Below are positions 39,245 through 47,090 of a stretch of 64,000 bases of DNA, in pieces. Made by a program: the position numbers and the translations under genes. The stretch's first letter is position 1. Each line of letters opens with the position of its first letter. Origin of the DNA: Pseudomonas mucidolens (GTDB lineage Bacteria; Pseudomonadota; Gammaproteobacteria; Pseudomonadales; Pseudomonadaceae); assembly GCF_900106045.1 (NCBI RefSeq), contig NZ_LT629802.1:4960001-5024000 (forward strand). The letters are read 5' to 3'. The notes under the pieces are model-generated. The model was not told where the DNA came from, made no database searches, and was given only the letters and a program-made list of their open reading frames with translations.

Positions 39245-40582
39245 TCACCGCCAAAAATGCAGGGGTAACCCCTGGCAACTGTCCTGCACTTGCCCGTCGT
39301 GCCAAGCGACACAGCCGGAAACCAGCGTGGTACTGACGCTATGGCGAAAGCTACGCTCGGCGAACGGGGTCCAGCCGCAACGGGCGAGGATCGGCTGGCT
39401 GCTGACGGGCTTGCCCTGGGGTTCGGCTTTGATCAGCACCAGATCGGCCCAATAACCTTCGCGCAGATAACCGCGGTCATGGATGGCGAACAGATCTGCG
39501 ACCCGGTGGCTGGTCTTGGCCACCAGGGTTGTCAGCGGCAGTAAGCCGTCGGCTACCAATTCCAGCAGCGCCGGCAGCGCGTGCTGCACCAACGGCAAGC
39601 CGCAAGGCGCCTCGCGATACTGCAGCTGTTTTTGCGTCCAGGTGTGGGGCGCGTGGTCAGTGCCGATCACATCCAGGCGGTTGCTCAGTAAAGCCTGGCG
39701 CAGCGCGTCACGATCGGCGCGGGTCTTGATCGCTGGATTGCATTTGATCTGATGGCCCAGGCGTGCGTAATCACGATCATCGAACAGCAAGTGATGCACG
39801 CAGACCTCAGCCGTGATGCGTTTTTCCGCCAAGGGCTTGTCTTCAAACAGCGCCAGTTCGCGAGCGCTGGTCAGGTGCAGCACATGCAGGCGTGTGCCAT
39901 GGCGCCGGGCCAGTTCTACCGCCAGGGATGAGGAGCGGTAGCAGGCTTCGGCATCACGAATCAGCGGATGTGCGACGGCGGGGATGGCATCGCCAAAACG
40001 CGCTCTGAAGCGCTGTTCGTTGGCCTGGATGCTCGGCGTGTGTTCGCAGTGAGCCAGCAGGATGGTCGGCACCTGCGCGAACAGGCACTCCAGAATTCTG
40101 GGATCGTCCACCAGCATATTGCCGGTGGACGCTCCCATGAACACTTTGACCCCGGCCACGGTGCGCGGGTCGAGCGCCGCGACGGTATCGAGATTATCGT
40201 TGCTCACCCCAAAGTGAAAACCGTAGTTGGCCACCGAATCCCGGGCCGCTCGCGCCTGTTTGTCGGCCAATGCTGCAAGGGTTAAGGTCGCGGGCTGAGT
40301 GTTGGGCATGTCCATGAAGCTGGTGATGCCACCGGCCACCGCCGCTCGGGATTCGCTGTAGAAGCTGCCTTTGTCCGGCGCCCCGGGCTCGCGGAAATGC
40401 ACTTGGTCGTCGATCATTCCTGGCAGCAGCCATTGGCCTTGGGCGTCGATCTCGATGGGGGCATTTTGCCCCTCGATGCTGCTGGCGATGGTGTCGATAC
40501 GGCCGTTGGCGATCAGCAGGTCGGCATCGAATATTTGGCCTTCATTGACCAGGCGGGCGTTGCGGATCAGCACGCGGTGCAT
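39245..40582 (-). CDS. pyrQ: Zinc-starvation dihydroorotase paralogue (PyrQ-like)
   Basis: Dihydroorotase makes dihydroorotate in pyrimidine synthesis. This 445-residue paralogue is the last gene of a leftward Zur-type operon. It has the amidohydrolase marks HCEH, HVLHLTSA and GTDHAPHT. The first metal motif is DDQVHFREPG, so the usual HxH has Gln at residue 60 and His at 62; a Gln-containing form is recurrent in a DHOase subgroup as I recall. The ATG at 40582 is preferred to a TTG at 40588. It probably replaces the main zinc-dependent PyrC when zinc is scarce. Confidence 0.88.
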   Translation of the reverse strand: MHRVLIRNARLVNEGQIFDADLLIANGRIDTIASSIEGQNAPIEIDAQGQWLLPGMIDDQVHFREPGAPDKGSFYSESRAAVAGGITSFMDMPNTQPATLTLAALADKQARAARDSVANYGFHFGVSNDNLDTVAALDPRTVAGVKVFMGASTGNMLVDDPRILECLFAQVPTILLAHCEHTPSIQANEQRFRARFGDAIPAVAHPLIRDAEACYRSSSLAVELARRHGTRLHVLHLTSARELALFEDKPLAEKRITAEVCVHHLLFDDRDYARLGHQIKCNPAIKTRADRDALRQALLSNRLDVIGTDHAPHTWTQKQLQYREAPCGLPLVQHALPALLELVADGLLPLTTLVAKTSHRVADLFAIHDRGYLREGYWADLVLIKAEPQGKPVSSQPILARCGWTPFAERSFRHSVSTTLVSGCVAWHDGQVQDSCQGLPLHFWR

Positions 40583-40584
40583 GT

Positions 40585-41145
40585 TCAAAACTCGTTTTGC
40601 AGGGCTTTGTAGCCGCGCACCAGATCAACGTTGGTACGCGCCACATCTTCGGAAAACTCCGAGGCGCTGACGCTCACGGGCGGGTAGAGCGACAGATCGG
40701 TGTGGGGACCGATGCGCGTGGTCGACGGCACATAGAACGCCGCGGGCAAATCGCGGCCATCGACCACCGAGTTGTGCCGTACCACGCAGCCATCGCCCAC
40801 CACGCAATTGAACAACACGCTGTTGAAACCGATAAAAACCCGGTCACCCACGCTGCACGGCCCATGAACGATGGAGCGGTGGGCAATGGACGTGAATTGG
40901 CCAATGTTCACTGCCGCGCCGGATTTGGAGTGGATCACCACGCCATCCTGAATATTCGAATTGGCGCCGATGGTGATGGGATCCATGTCGCCATTGGCAT
41001 CCACCTCGTCGGCGCGGATCACGGCGTAAGGGCCGACAAACACGTTTTCGCCGATGATGACCTTGCCGCAAATAATGGCGGTTTTATCGACGTAGGCCGA
41101 CTCGGCAATCACGGGCAGGTCGCCGGAAGGGTTCTTGCGGATCAT
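40585..41145 (-). CDS. Gamma-carbonic-anhydrase-family protein
   Basis: The 186-residue left-handed beta-helix protein has hexapeptide repeats (IICGKVIIGENVFVGPYAVI). The gamma-CA histidines are seen in VVIHSKSGA, TSIAHRSIVHG and VRHNSVV. It probably functions with a metal other than zinc in low-zinc conditions, as in the Pseudomonas Zur operon. It overlaps hisI by four bases and the dihydroorotase gene by three if the TTG start is used. Confidence 0.9.
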   Translation of the reverse strand: MIRKNPSGDLPVIAESAYVDKTAIICGKVIIGENVFVGPYAVIRADEVDANGDMDPITIGANSNIQDGVVIHSKSGAAVNIGQFTSIAHRSIVHGPCSVGDRVFIGFNSVLFNCVVGDGCVVRHNSVVDGRDLPAAFYVPSTTRIGPHTDLSLYPPVSVSASEFSEDVARTNVDLVRGYKALQNEF

Positions 41146-41567
41146 GCGGCAGGCTCCTTGAGGGGGGCGGTGAGGACATGGATCTGGTCGTGGTCGATGG
41201 CGTTGTAGAAGCAGGTCAGGCGCCCCGTATGGCAGGCCGGGCCTTGTTGATCGACGATCAACAGCACGGCATCGCCGTCGCAATCCAGCCGGGCTTCTAT
41301 CAACCGTTGCCGATGACCGGAGCTTTCGCCCTTGCGCCACAACTGTTTGCGCGAGCGCGACCAGTAACAGACTTGTCGGGTCGCCAGGGTTTCGTCGAGT
41401 GCCTGACGATTCATCCAGGCCAGCATCAGCACCTCGCCACTGCCGTGTTGTTGCGCGATGGCCGCGATCAGGCCGGCACTGTTCCACGGCAGCGCGTCGA
41501 GTACGTGGTCGAGAGCAAAGCAATCCCCCGGCGCTGCCGTTTCCAGGTCGAGCATCGACAGTCTCAT
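41142..41567 (-). CDS. hisI: Phosphoribosyl-AMP cyclohydrolase HisI paralogue
   Basis: HisI opens the purine ring of PR-AMP in histidine synthesis and normally needs zinc. The 141-residue product has WNSAGLIAAIAQ, EVLMLAWMNRQALDETL, YWSRSRKQLWRKGESSGH, the LDCDGDAVL ligand motif and CHTGRLTCFYN. It is embedded in the zinc-starvation operon, so it is likely a backup copy of the chromosomal hisI, expressed in low zinc. Start 41567 overlaps the preceding gene's stop by ATGA; a second ATG at 41555 is possible. Confidence 0.88.
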   Translation of the reverse strand: MRLSMLDLETAAPGDCFALDHVLDALPWNSAGLIAAIAQQHGSGEVLMLAWMNRQALDETLATRQVCYWSRSRKQLWRKGESSGHRQRLIEARLDCDGDAVLLIVDQQGPACHTGRLTCFYNAIDHDQIHVLTAPLKEPAA

Positions 41568-42448
41568 GGCTGGCGCAAAGCCTCGTACAAGGTGTCGAGG
41601 TTGTACTCAAACAACCCGATGAAGGTACTGGCCGGGCCTTTGGCGGCCAAGGCATCGGAGTACAGGGTGCCGCCGATCCGGGCACCACTTTCATCGGCAA
41701 TCTGCTTGAGCAGGCGCGAGTCCTTGATGTTCTCCATGAACACCGCTTTGACCTTGTCCTGGCGGATCTGGGTGATCAGCGCCGCTACTTCGGCGGCCGA
41801 CGGGTCGCGATCGGTGGACAGGCCTTGCGGCGCCAGGAAGTCGATGCCGTAGGCCTGGCCCAGATAACCAAAGGCGTCATGGGAGGTGACGATGCGGTGG
41901 TTGCCGGGCGGCAGCGAGCCGAGTTTGCGGTTGGCCTCGGCCAGCAGACGGTAGATCTGCTTCAGGTAGACCTGACTGTTGTGCTGATAATCGGCCTGGT
42001 TGGCCGGGTCGGCGGCGCTCAACGCCTTGGTGATGTTGTTTACATAGATTTCGGTATTCGCCAAATTGTGCCAGGCGTGCGGGTCGGGGAGGGTGTCGCC
42101 GTCTTCTTCCATGGTCCGGGCGATCACCCCTTTGCTGGCGGTGACAACCACGGCGCGGGTCTCGGTGCTGTTGATCAGGCGATCCAGCCACGGCTCGAAA
42201 CCGAGGCCGTTCTTGATGATCAGACGTGCCTTGAGCAATGACTTGGCATCGTCCGGAGACGGTTCATAGGTGTGGGCGTCGGCGTCGGGACCGACCATGT
42301 TGCTGATCTGGATATGCTCGCCACCCACTTGCTGGGTGATATCGGCGAGGATGCTGAAACTGGTCACCACCTGGAGTTTTTCGCCCGCCTGGGCGGTCGT
42401 GAACGACAGCGCCAGCAACACACTGAACAGCACGGGAAGAGCACGCAT
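41564..42448 (-). CDS. Zinc-type ABC transporter substrate-binding protein (ZnuA-like)
   Basis: The 294-residue product has a signal peptide (MRALPVLFSVLLALSFTTAQA). It has the TroA/ZnuA cluster A-I pattern: VTSFSILADITQQVGGEHI, AHTYEPSPDDAKSL (first metal His), the DPHAWHNLANTEIYV loop, VTSHDAFGYLGQAYGI and the conserved ENIKDSRLLKQI. It lacks the long His-rich loop of classical ZnuA. The ATG at 42448 was chosen because upstream in-frame extension lacks a signal peptide. It should deliver zinc to the neighbouring permease. Confidence 0.9.
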   Translation of the reverse strand: MRALPVLFSVLLALSFTTAQAGEKLQVVTSFSILADITQQVGGEHIQISNMVGPDADAHTYEPSPDDAKSLLKARLIIKNGLGFEPWLDRLINSTETRAVVVTASKGVIARTMEEDGDTLPDPHAWHNLANTEIYVNNITKALSAADPANQADYQHNSQVYLKQIYRLLAEANRKLGSLPPGNHRIVTSHDAFGYLGQAYGIDFLAPQGLSTDRDPSAAEVAALITQIRQDKVKAVFMENIKDSRLLKQIADESGARIGGTLYSDALAAKGPASTFIGLFEYNLDTLYEALRQP

Positions 42449-42459
42449 CGATAGACACC

Positions 42460-43329
42460 TCATTGGGATGTAAGCAAAGGCGGGCGGCGCAGCAAACCAT
42501 GCACCGGGCCGAACACCACGGACAGCAGATACAAACCGCCGGCCACCAGCACAATCGCCGGGCCGCTCGGCAGCGAGTAGTAGAACGACAGCAACAGACC
42601 CAACCACACCGACACGCATCCCGATACCGCCGAGACGGCGATCAACACCGGCAGGCGTCGGCTCCAGAAACGCGCCGCCGCTGCCGGCAGCATCATCAGT
42701 CCGACCACCATCAAGGCGCCGATGGCCTGGAAGCCGATCACCAGATTCAGTACCACCAGGGTCAGGAACAAGCCGTGTGCCAGCGGGCCGAGGCGGCTCA
42801 CGGTTTGCAGGAAAAGTGGGTCGAGGGTGTCCAGCAGCAGCGGTTTGTAGATCAGTGCCATGGCGATCAGGCTGAAGCCGGACACCCAGAGCATGCCGGT
42901 CAAGGTCGGTCCGTCCACCGCCAACGCCGAACCGAAGAGCAGGTGCAGCAGGTCCAGGCGCTTGCCGGCGATGCCCAGGATTAATACGCCGATTGCCAGG
43001 GAGATCGGATAGATGGCGGCCAGGCTGGCATCTTCCCGCAGGCCGGTGCGCCGGGTGATCCAGGCGGCGAGCCCGGCCATGCTCAGGCCGGCACCGAGGC
43101 CACCTAGCGTCAGGGCAGGCAAGCTCAGGCCGGCAAACCAGAAACCCAGCGCGGCGCCGGGCAGGATGCCGTGGGCCACGGCGTCACCGATCAGGCTCAT
43201 GCGCCGCAGGATTAGAAATACCCCAAGCGGCGCGGTGCTGCAGGCCAGGACCAAGCCGCCCAGCAGAGCGCGGCGCATAAACACGAACTCGTGGAACGGC
43301 AGCCAGAGATGGGTCGCGAAGTGCATCAC
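42460..43329 (-). CDS. Zinc-type ABC transporter permease (ZnuB-like)
   Basis: The 289-residue product has eight to nine membrane helices. It has the ABC-3 family pattern: FMRRALLGGLVLACSTAPLGVFLILRRMSLIGDAVAHGILPG, a segment typical of zinc and manganese permeases, and QAIGALMVVGLMMLPAAAARFWS. It overlaps the ATPase gene by ATGA and precedes the binding-protein gene by 11 bases in a leftward unit. Confidence 0.93.
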   Translation of the reverse strand: MMHFATHLWLPFHEFVFMRRALLGGLVLACSTAPLGVFLILRRMSLIGDAVAHGILPGAALGFWFAGLSLPALTLGGLGAGLSMAGLAAWITRRTGLREDASLAAIYPISLAIGVLILGIAGKRLDLLHLLFGSALAVDGPTLTGMLWVSGFSLIAMALIYKPLLLDTLDPLFLQTVSRLGPLAHGLFLTLVVLNLVIGFQAIGALMVVGLMMLPAAAARFWSRRLPVLIAVSAVSGCVSVWLGLLLSFYYSLPSGPAIVLVAGGLYLLSVVFGPVHGLLRRPPLLTSQ

Positions 43330-43994
43330 GCGACCTGCATCCGCGGCTGCTGGAGAATCAGGTCTTTACTGGGTGCAAGCACGCAGCCGCTGCTTTTAAT
43401 CTGCAGGGTCTGGGGCAGGTGTCGGCGCACGGCGGCCAGGTCATGGCAGACCACGACCAGGGTTCGTCTTTCGGCATGCCAAGCGTGGATGTGCTTCCAT
43501 AACAGCGCTTGCCCTTCTTCATCCAGTGCGGCGTGGGGTTCGTCCAGCAGCAGTAGCGGCGCGTCGGCCAGGCTGAGACGCGCGAGCAGGGCGCGTTGCA
43601 ATTCGCCGCCGGACAACGCCATCAAAGGCCGCCGCTCCAGACCGTCCAGGCACCAACCTTTCAACACGGCACGCAGGCGTTGGCGGCGCTGTAGTGGTGT
43701 CTCTTGGCTGCCCCAGAATCCAGCGGCCACCAGCTCTTCCAGGGTGATTGGAAACTGGCGGTCCAGGTAGTGCTGTTGCGCCAGGAACGACAGGCCGCCG
43801 CGTCGTGGAACCTGCAGAATGACGTTTCCGGCCAAGGGCTTCTGCAACCCCGCGATGACTTTCAACAAGCTGCTTTTGCCCGAACCGTTGGCACCGATGA
43901 CGCCGGTGAGACTACCTTTGGCCAACGCTATATCGATCGCCGGTGTCAGCGGTTGGCCTGGAGCGCCCCAGCGCAATTGGTTGCACTTGATCAC
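43326..43994 (-). CDS. Zinc-type ABC transporter ATPase (ZnuC-like)
   Basis: The 222-residue product has Walker A GANGSGKSS, ABC signature LSGGELQRALLARL and Walker B LLLLDEPHAALD followed by a switch His in VVVCHDL. Length fits the znuC class. It overlaps folE2 by four bases and the permease by four bases, so all three transporter genes and folE2 are coupled. Confidence 0.93.
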   Translation of the reverse strand: MIKCNQLRWGAPGQPLTPAIDIALAKGSLTGVIGANGSGKSSLLKVIAGLQKPLAGNVILQVPRRGGLSFLAQQHYLDRQFPITLEELVAAGFWGSQETPLQRRQRLRAVLKGWCLDGLERRPLMALSGGELQRALLARLSLADAPLLLLDEPHAALDEEGQALLWKHIHAWHAERRTLVVVCHDLAAVRRHLPQTLQIKSSGCVLAPSKDLILQQPRMQVA

Positions 43995-44887
43995 GTGGAT
44001 GCCCTCGTCCAGCGGCTTTCGGCCACGGCGTCATGCGCGTGCAGGCTTTCGGCGTGAACCACCTTGAGGTGGAAAGCGTTGACGGCCGCTGAGCGTTGCA
44101 GCGCCAGGTTCAAGCGGCGAGCGGCATCCTCGCAAAACATCAGGTTCTGCCCGTTGGCCAGGGCGAAGGCTTGTTCGTCGGCACGTTTGACGGCGGTTTG
44201 CACGGCGGTGCCAAGGGCGGCTTCGGCATTGTCGATCAACTCAGCCAGCGGCAGGATTGGCTGCTGATTGTTCAGATGAATGTGTAGCTGGGCGCTGCTG
44301 CGTTGACTGTGGGGTGTGGCCACGATGCCTTTTACGCTGCCGAGCCAGGCCAGGACATCGGCGTGCTGCAGCGAGGTGTTGCCGAAGTCGTCGACAAATT
44401 GCTGCTGAATCAACTGCCTGGCGAGGGCGGCGGAGCAAGGGCAGGTGGAAGAATAAGTCACGTCAATTTTTAGTTCCACGTGGAACATCTGGTTTTCCAG
44501 GCGCGCTTCGATACTGACTGGGTAGGTCTTCCAACCCGCTAACGGGCTTACCAGCGCGTGACGTTTAAGCAGCAAGTCGACATGAATCCGCAGATAGGCG
44601 TTGCCCGATAAACCTTCGTGACTATCAAGGAAGTGCTGCAAGACTTGGCGCAACAGGGCTGGCCGCAGATCTTCTTGCTCGAGTCTTTCTAGCGCCAGAT
44701 ACAAGCGTGACATGTGAATGCCGCGTGCCTCGCCGTCGTCCAGGCTCACGCCTGCATCAACCTTTGCGCTCAAGCGCTGGCCGTCGATGAGGATAGGAAG
44801 GGCAATGCCGCACATGCCCACCCAGTCGAGCGGCAAGGCTTGGCGTGAAGCCTGCGCGGCGATATCCGGCAGAGTCAGCGCGTTCAT
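43991..44887 (-). CDS. folE2: GTP cyclohydrolase FolE2 (zinc-independent)
   Basis: FolE2 starts folate synthesis in place of FolE1 and can use other metals, so it is expressed when zinc is low. The 298-residue product has the family's DAGVSLDDGEARGIHMSRLY, DVTYSSTCPCSAALARQL with active-site Cys149, and a C-terminal EDAARRLNL segment. The ATG at 44887 was preferred over a frame extending to 44899. A Zur-type box is 32 bases upstream. Codons 134-138 (M-F-H-V-E) contain a perfect 14-base parS palindrome. Confidence 0.95.
   Translation of the reverse strand: MNALTLPDIAAQASRQALPLDWVGMCGIALPILIDGQRLSAKVDAGVSLDDGEARGIHMSRLYLALERLEQEDLRPALLRQVLQHFLDSHEGLSGNAYLRIHVDLLLKRHALVSPLAGWKTYPVSIEARLENQMFHVELKIDVTYSSTCPCSAALARQLIQQQFVDDFGNTSLQHADVLAWLGSVKGIVATPHSQRSSAQLHIHLNNQQPILPLAELIDNAEAALGTAVQTAVKRADEQAFALANGQNLMFCEDAARRLNLALQRSAAVNAFHLKVVHAESLHAHDAVAESRWTRAST
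44473..44486. other. Putative parS site inside folE2
   Basis: GTTCCACGTGGAAC is a perfect 14-base palindrome and matches the parS consensus (tGTTCCACGTGGAACa); only one of the two flanking bases fits. It lies about 37 kb from parAB. No other copy was seen in the window. Confidence 0.75.
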
Positions 44888-44918
44888 GAGCAGGTCCAAC
44901 GTTGGTAATGAAATGATA

Positions 44919-44933
44919 TGTTATAGTATAACA
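44919..44933. promoter_or_regulatory. Zur-type operator between folE2 and amiA
   Basis: The palindrome TGTTATAGTATAACA sits between the divergent folE2 and amiA starts. It matches the gammaproteobacterial Zur box core (TGTTATANTATAACA). The centre is about 39 and 42 bases from the two start codons, so binding by Zur with zinc would block both promoters. Confidence 0.85.
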
Positions 44934-44967
44934 ATCGAGTCGACGATTATTTTCTGCGGTGTATCCC

Positions 44968-46167
44968 ATGCACAGACGTCAGCTTCTCAACCTGCTACTG
45001 GCCAGTGCGGTGTTCACATTGCCGTTGGGGGTTGGCGCGACACAGATTCGCAATGCCCGTTTGTGGCGCTCGGAGGACAAGCTGCGGCTGGTGTTCGATC
45101 TCAGCGGTCCGGTGCGCTACAAAACCTTTTCCCTGACGGCTCCCGAGCGATTGATCATCGACTTGAACGGCGCGAGCCTGAGCGCTGATTTCAGCCAACT
45201 GGCGCTGGCCAACAGCGGTATCAGGTCGATTCGCTCCGGGCATCTGGGCAAGAACGACACACGGATCGTTCTGGATCTTGCGGCGCCCATGCAGCTCAAC
45301 AGCTTTCTTTTGCCCCCCCAGGATGGGCAAGGGCATCGACTGGTACTGGATTTGATCAGCGCCAGACAGGCGCCGTCATCGATCGCCACGACGAGCGCGC
45401 CGGTGAACAGGACTCACCCCAAGCGCGACATCATCGTTGTGGTCGATCCCGGCCACGGCGGCAAAGACCCAGGCGCCGTCGGAGCCAAGGGAGAGCGCGA
45501 AAAGGACGTGGTGCTGTCCATCGCTCAACGGTTGGCCAAGCGTTTAAAGCGCGAGAAAGGCTTTGACGTGAAACTGGTACGCAATGCTGATTTTTTCGTG
45601 CCGTTACGCAAACGGGTGGAGATTGCCCGCAAACACAACGCCGACATGTTTATTTCAGTACACGCCGATGCGGCGCCCAGGCTAACCGCCTCCGGCGCGT
45701 CGGTGTATGCGTTATCCGAAGGCGGCGCGACCTCGGCGACCGCGCGCTTCATGGCGCAACGGGAAAACGGCGCTGACTTGCTGGGAGCAACCAGCCTGCT
45801 CAGCCTTGCGGACAAGGACCCGATGCTCGCGGGGGTGATTCTTGATATGTCGATGAACGCCACCATCGCCGCCAGTCTGCAACTGGGCAGCACCGTGCTG
45901 GGCAGTTTGGCGGGCATTACCACGCTGCATCAAAAACGCGTGGAACAGGCCGGATTCGCGGTGCTCAAGTCACCGGACGTGCCGTCGATCCTGGTGGAGA
46001 CCGGATTTATTTCCAACGTCCGCGACAGCCAGCGGCTGGTCACTGCACGCCATCAACAGGCGATAGCGGATGGGTTGTTTGAAGGCTTGCAGCGTTATTT
46101 CCAGAAACACCCACCGATCAACAGCTACATGGCCTGGGTTCAGGAACAGCAGAAAGCCCAGACCTAA
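44968..46167 (+). CDS. amiA: N-acetylmuramoyl-L-alanine amidase AmiA-type
   Basis: The 399-residue product starts with a twin-arginine-like signal (MHRRQLLNLLLASAVFTLPLG). An AMIN domain follows (about residues 26-130) and then an Amidase_3 catalytic domain. The zinc ligands appear as His in VDPGHGGKDPGA, Glu near GEREKDVV, and SVHADAAP, with PSILVETGFISN at the end. It cleaves peptidoglycan cross-strands during septation. The ATG at 44968 is preferred to a GTG nine bases upstream. In P. aeruginosa the orthologue lies in the Zur regulon, as suggested by the operator just upstream. Confidence 0.93.
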   Translation: MHRRQLLNLLLASAVFTLPLGVGATQIRNARLWRSEDKLRLVFDLSGPVRYKTFSLTAPERLIIDLNGASLSADFSQLALANSGIRSIRSGHLGKNDTRIVLDLAAPMQLNSFLLPPQDGQGHRLVLDLISARQAPSSIATTSAPVNRTHPKRDIIVVVDPGHGGKDPGAVGAKGEREKDVVLSIAQRLAKRLKREKGFDVKLVRNADFFVPLRKRVEIARKHNADMFISVHADAAPRLTASGASVYALSEGGATSATARFMAQRENGADLLGATSLLSLADKDPMLAGVILDMSMNATIAASLQLGSTVLGSLAGITTLHQKRVEQAGFAVLKSPDVPSILVETGFISNVRDSQRLVTARHQQAIADGLFEGLQRYFQKHPPINSYMAWVQEQQKAQT

Positions 46168-46532
46168 CAGCCGGTGAGACGGTTGCAGGTGAACTTGGCG
46201 CTGGTGCCACCGGAACTTGAAAAACGGTTGATGGTGGTCCAGCCCACCCGTCGGGTGTAGCCCACCCACGCCTCGCCATCGCTGGCCAGCCCGGTGAAGA
46301 ACGTCAGTTGCCCGTAGCGGCTGTTGGTCTGGGCCCAATAGCGTTTGCCAAGCACCTCGAACCCGCGCAAATACGTGGTATTGCCGTGCGTCGCGACACT
46401 GTAGGCATTGCCCTCGGGATCAACGCAAGCCAGCAGGTTGGCGCTGCGCGTGCAGTTGGCCAACGGGCTTGGCACTTGGGCATTGGCCTGGTTCGCAATC
46501 ACCAGTAACAGTCCGCACAACAGGTATCTCAT
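46164..46532 (-). CDS. Small exported cysteine-containing protein, function unknown
   Basis: The 122-residue product starts with a signal peptide (MRYLLCGLLLVIANQANA). The mature part has four cysteines arranged as two pairs (ANCTRSANLLACVD, KFTCNRLTGC). A central aromatic stretch reads GKRYWAQTNSRYGQLTFF. The ATG at 46532 gives the signal peptide; longer in-frame starts would bury it. It converges with amiA (4-base overlap of stops) and lies divergently from dksA2, so it may share that Zur-type region. No domain is recognised. Confidence 0.7.
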   Translation of the reverse strand: MRYLLCGLLLVIANQANAQVPSPLANCTRSANLLACVDPEGNAYSVATHGNTTYLRGFEVLGKRYWAQTNSRYGQLTFFTGLASDGEAWVGYTRRVGWTTINRFSSSGGTSAKFTCNRLTGC

Positions 46533-46612
46533 GGGGTGTCTCGAGGCATTGAGGGACTCAAGCATTGCGCCCTTCGTCGTGACGAGCAAGGGTAAGAGTG
46601 GCTTATTTGCAC

Positions 46613-46627
46613 TGTTATACTATAACA
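46613..46627. promoter_or_regulatory. Zur-type operator upstream of dksA2
   Basis: The palindrome TGTTATACTATAACA differs from the first Zur box only at its central base. It ends 32 bases before the dksA2 start, within the promoter region of the dksA2-zigA unit. Confidence 0.85.
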
Positions 46628-46659
46628 TTAAAAGACAGCCACCCCGTGAACCTGTCTCT

Positions 46660-47064
46660 ATGACCGAACAAGACCTCTTTGCCCAATCGCCCGCCGACTA
46701 CATGAACGAAGCCCAACTAGGGTTTTTCCGCGAGTTGCTGTTGGCCCAACGGTACGACCTGCAAGCGCGGATCGAAACCGAGTTCCTGGTGCTGCGCGAA
46801 CAAGAACCTTGCAGCGACCCGGCCGATGTCGGCAGCGCGGAAGAGCAGCGTCAATGGCAGTTGCGCTTGCTGGAGCGGGAAAAAAAGCTTCTCGACAAGA
46901 TCGACGAAGCCTTGGAACGCGTGGCGCGTGGTGAATACGGCTGGTGCTGCGAGACCGGCGAAGCCATCGGCCTCAAGCGCCTGTTGCTGCGGCCCACGGC
47001 CACGCTGTGTATCGAAGCCAAAGAACGTGAAGAGCTGCGCGAACGCCATCAACGGGCGATTTGA
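46660..47064 (+). CDS. dksA2: Zinc-independent RNA polymerase factor DksA2
   Basis: DksA acts with ppGpp at RNA polymerase. The 134-residue product has the coiled-coil body (about residues 20-90) and the C-terminal globular part, but only two of the four zinc-finger Cys are kept: residues 96, 99, 117 and 120 are Cys, Thr, Cys and Ala. This matches DksA2, which folds without zinc. The ATG at 46660 starts [15 protein letters not shown]; an ORF extending to 46408 is not credible. Its promoter region contains a Zur-type palindrome. It overlaps the next coding frame slightly only if a longer zigA start is used. Confidence 0.93.
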   Translation: MTEQDLFAQSPADYMNEAQLGFFRELLLAQRYDLQARIETEFLVLREQEPCSDPADVGSAEEQRQWQLRLLEREKKLLDKIDEALERVARGEYGWCCETGEAIGLKRLLLRPTATLCIEAKEREELRERHQRAI

Positions 47065-47090
47065 CCGGCCAACCTGATGAGGAATACCTG

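Noticed and set aside
42463..42984. Gln-rich rightward frame opposite the zinc permease
   Set aside because: Low-complexity antisense shadow of a hydrophobic membrane protein gene.
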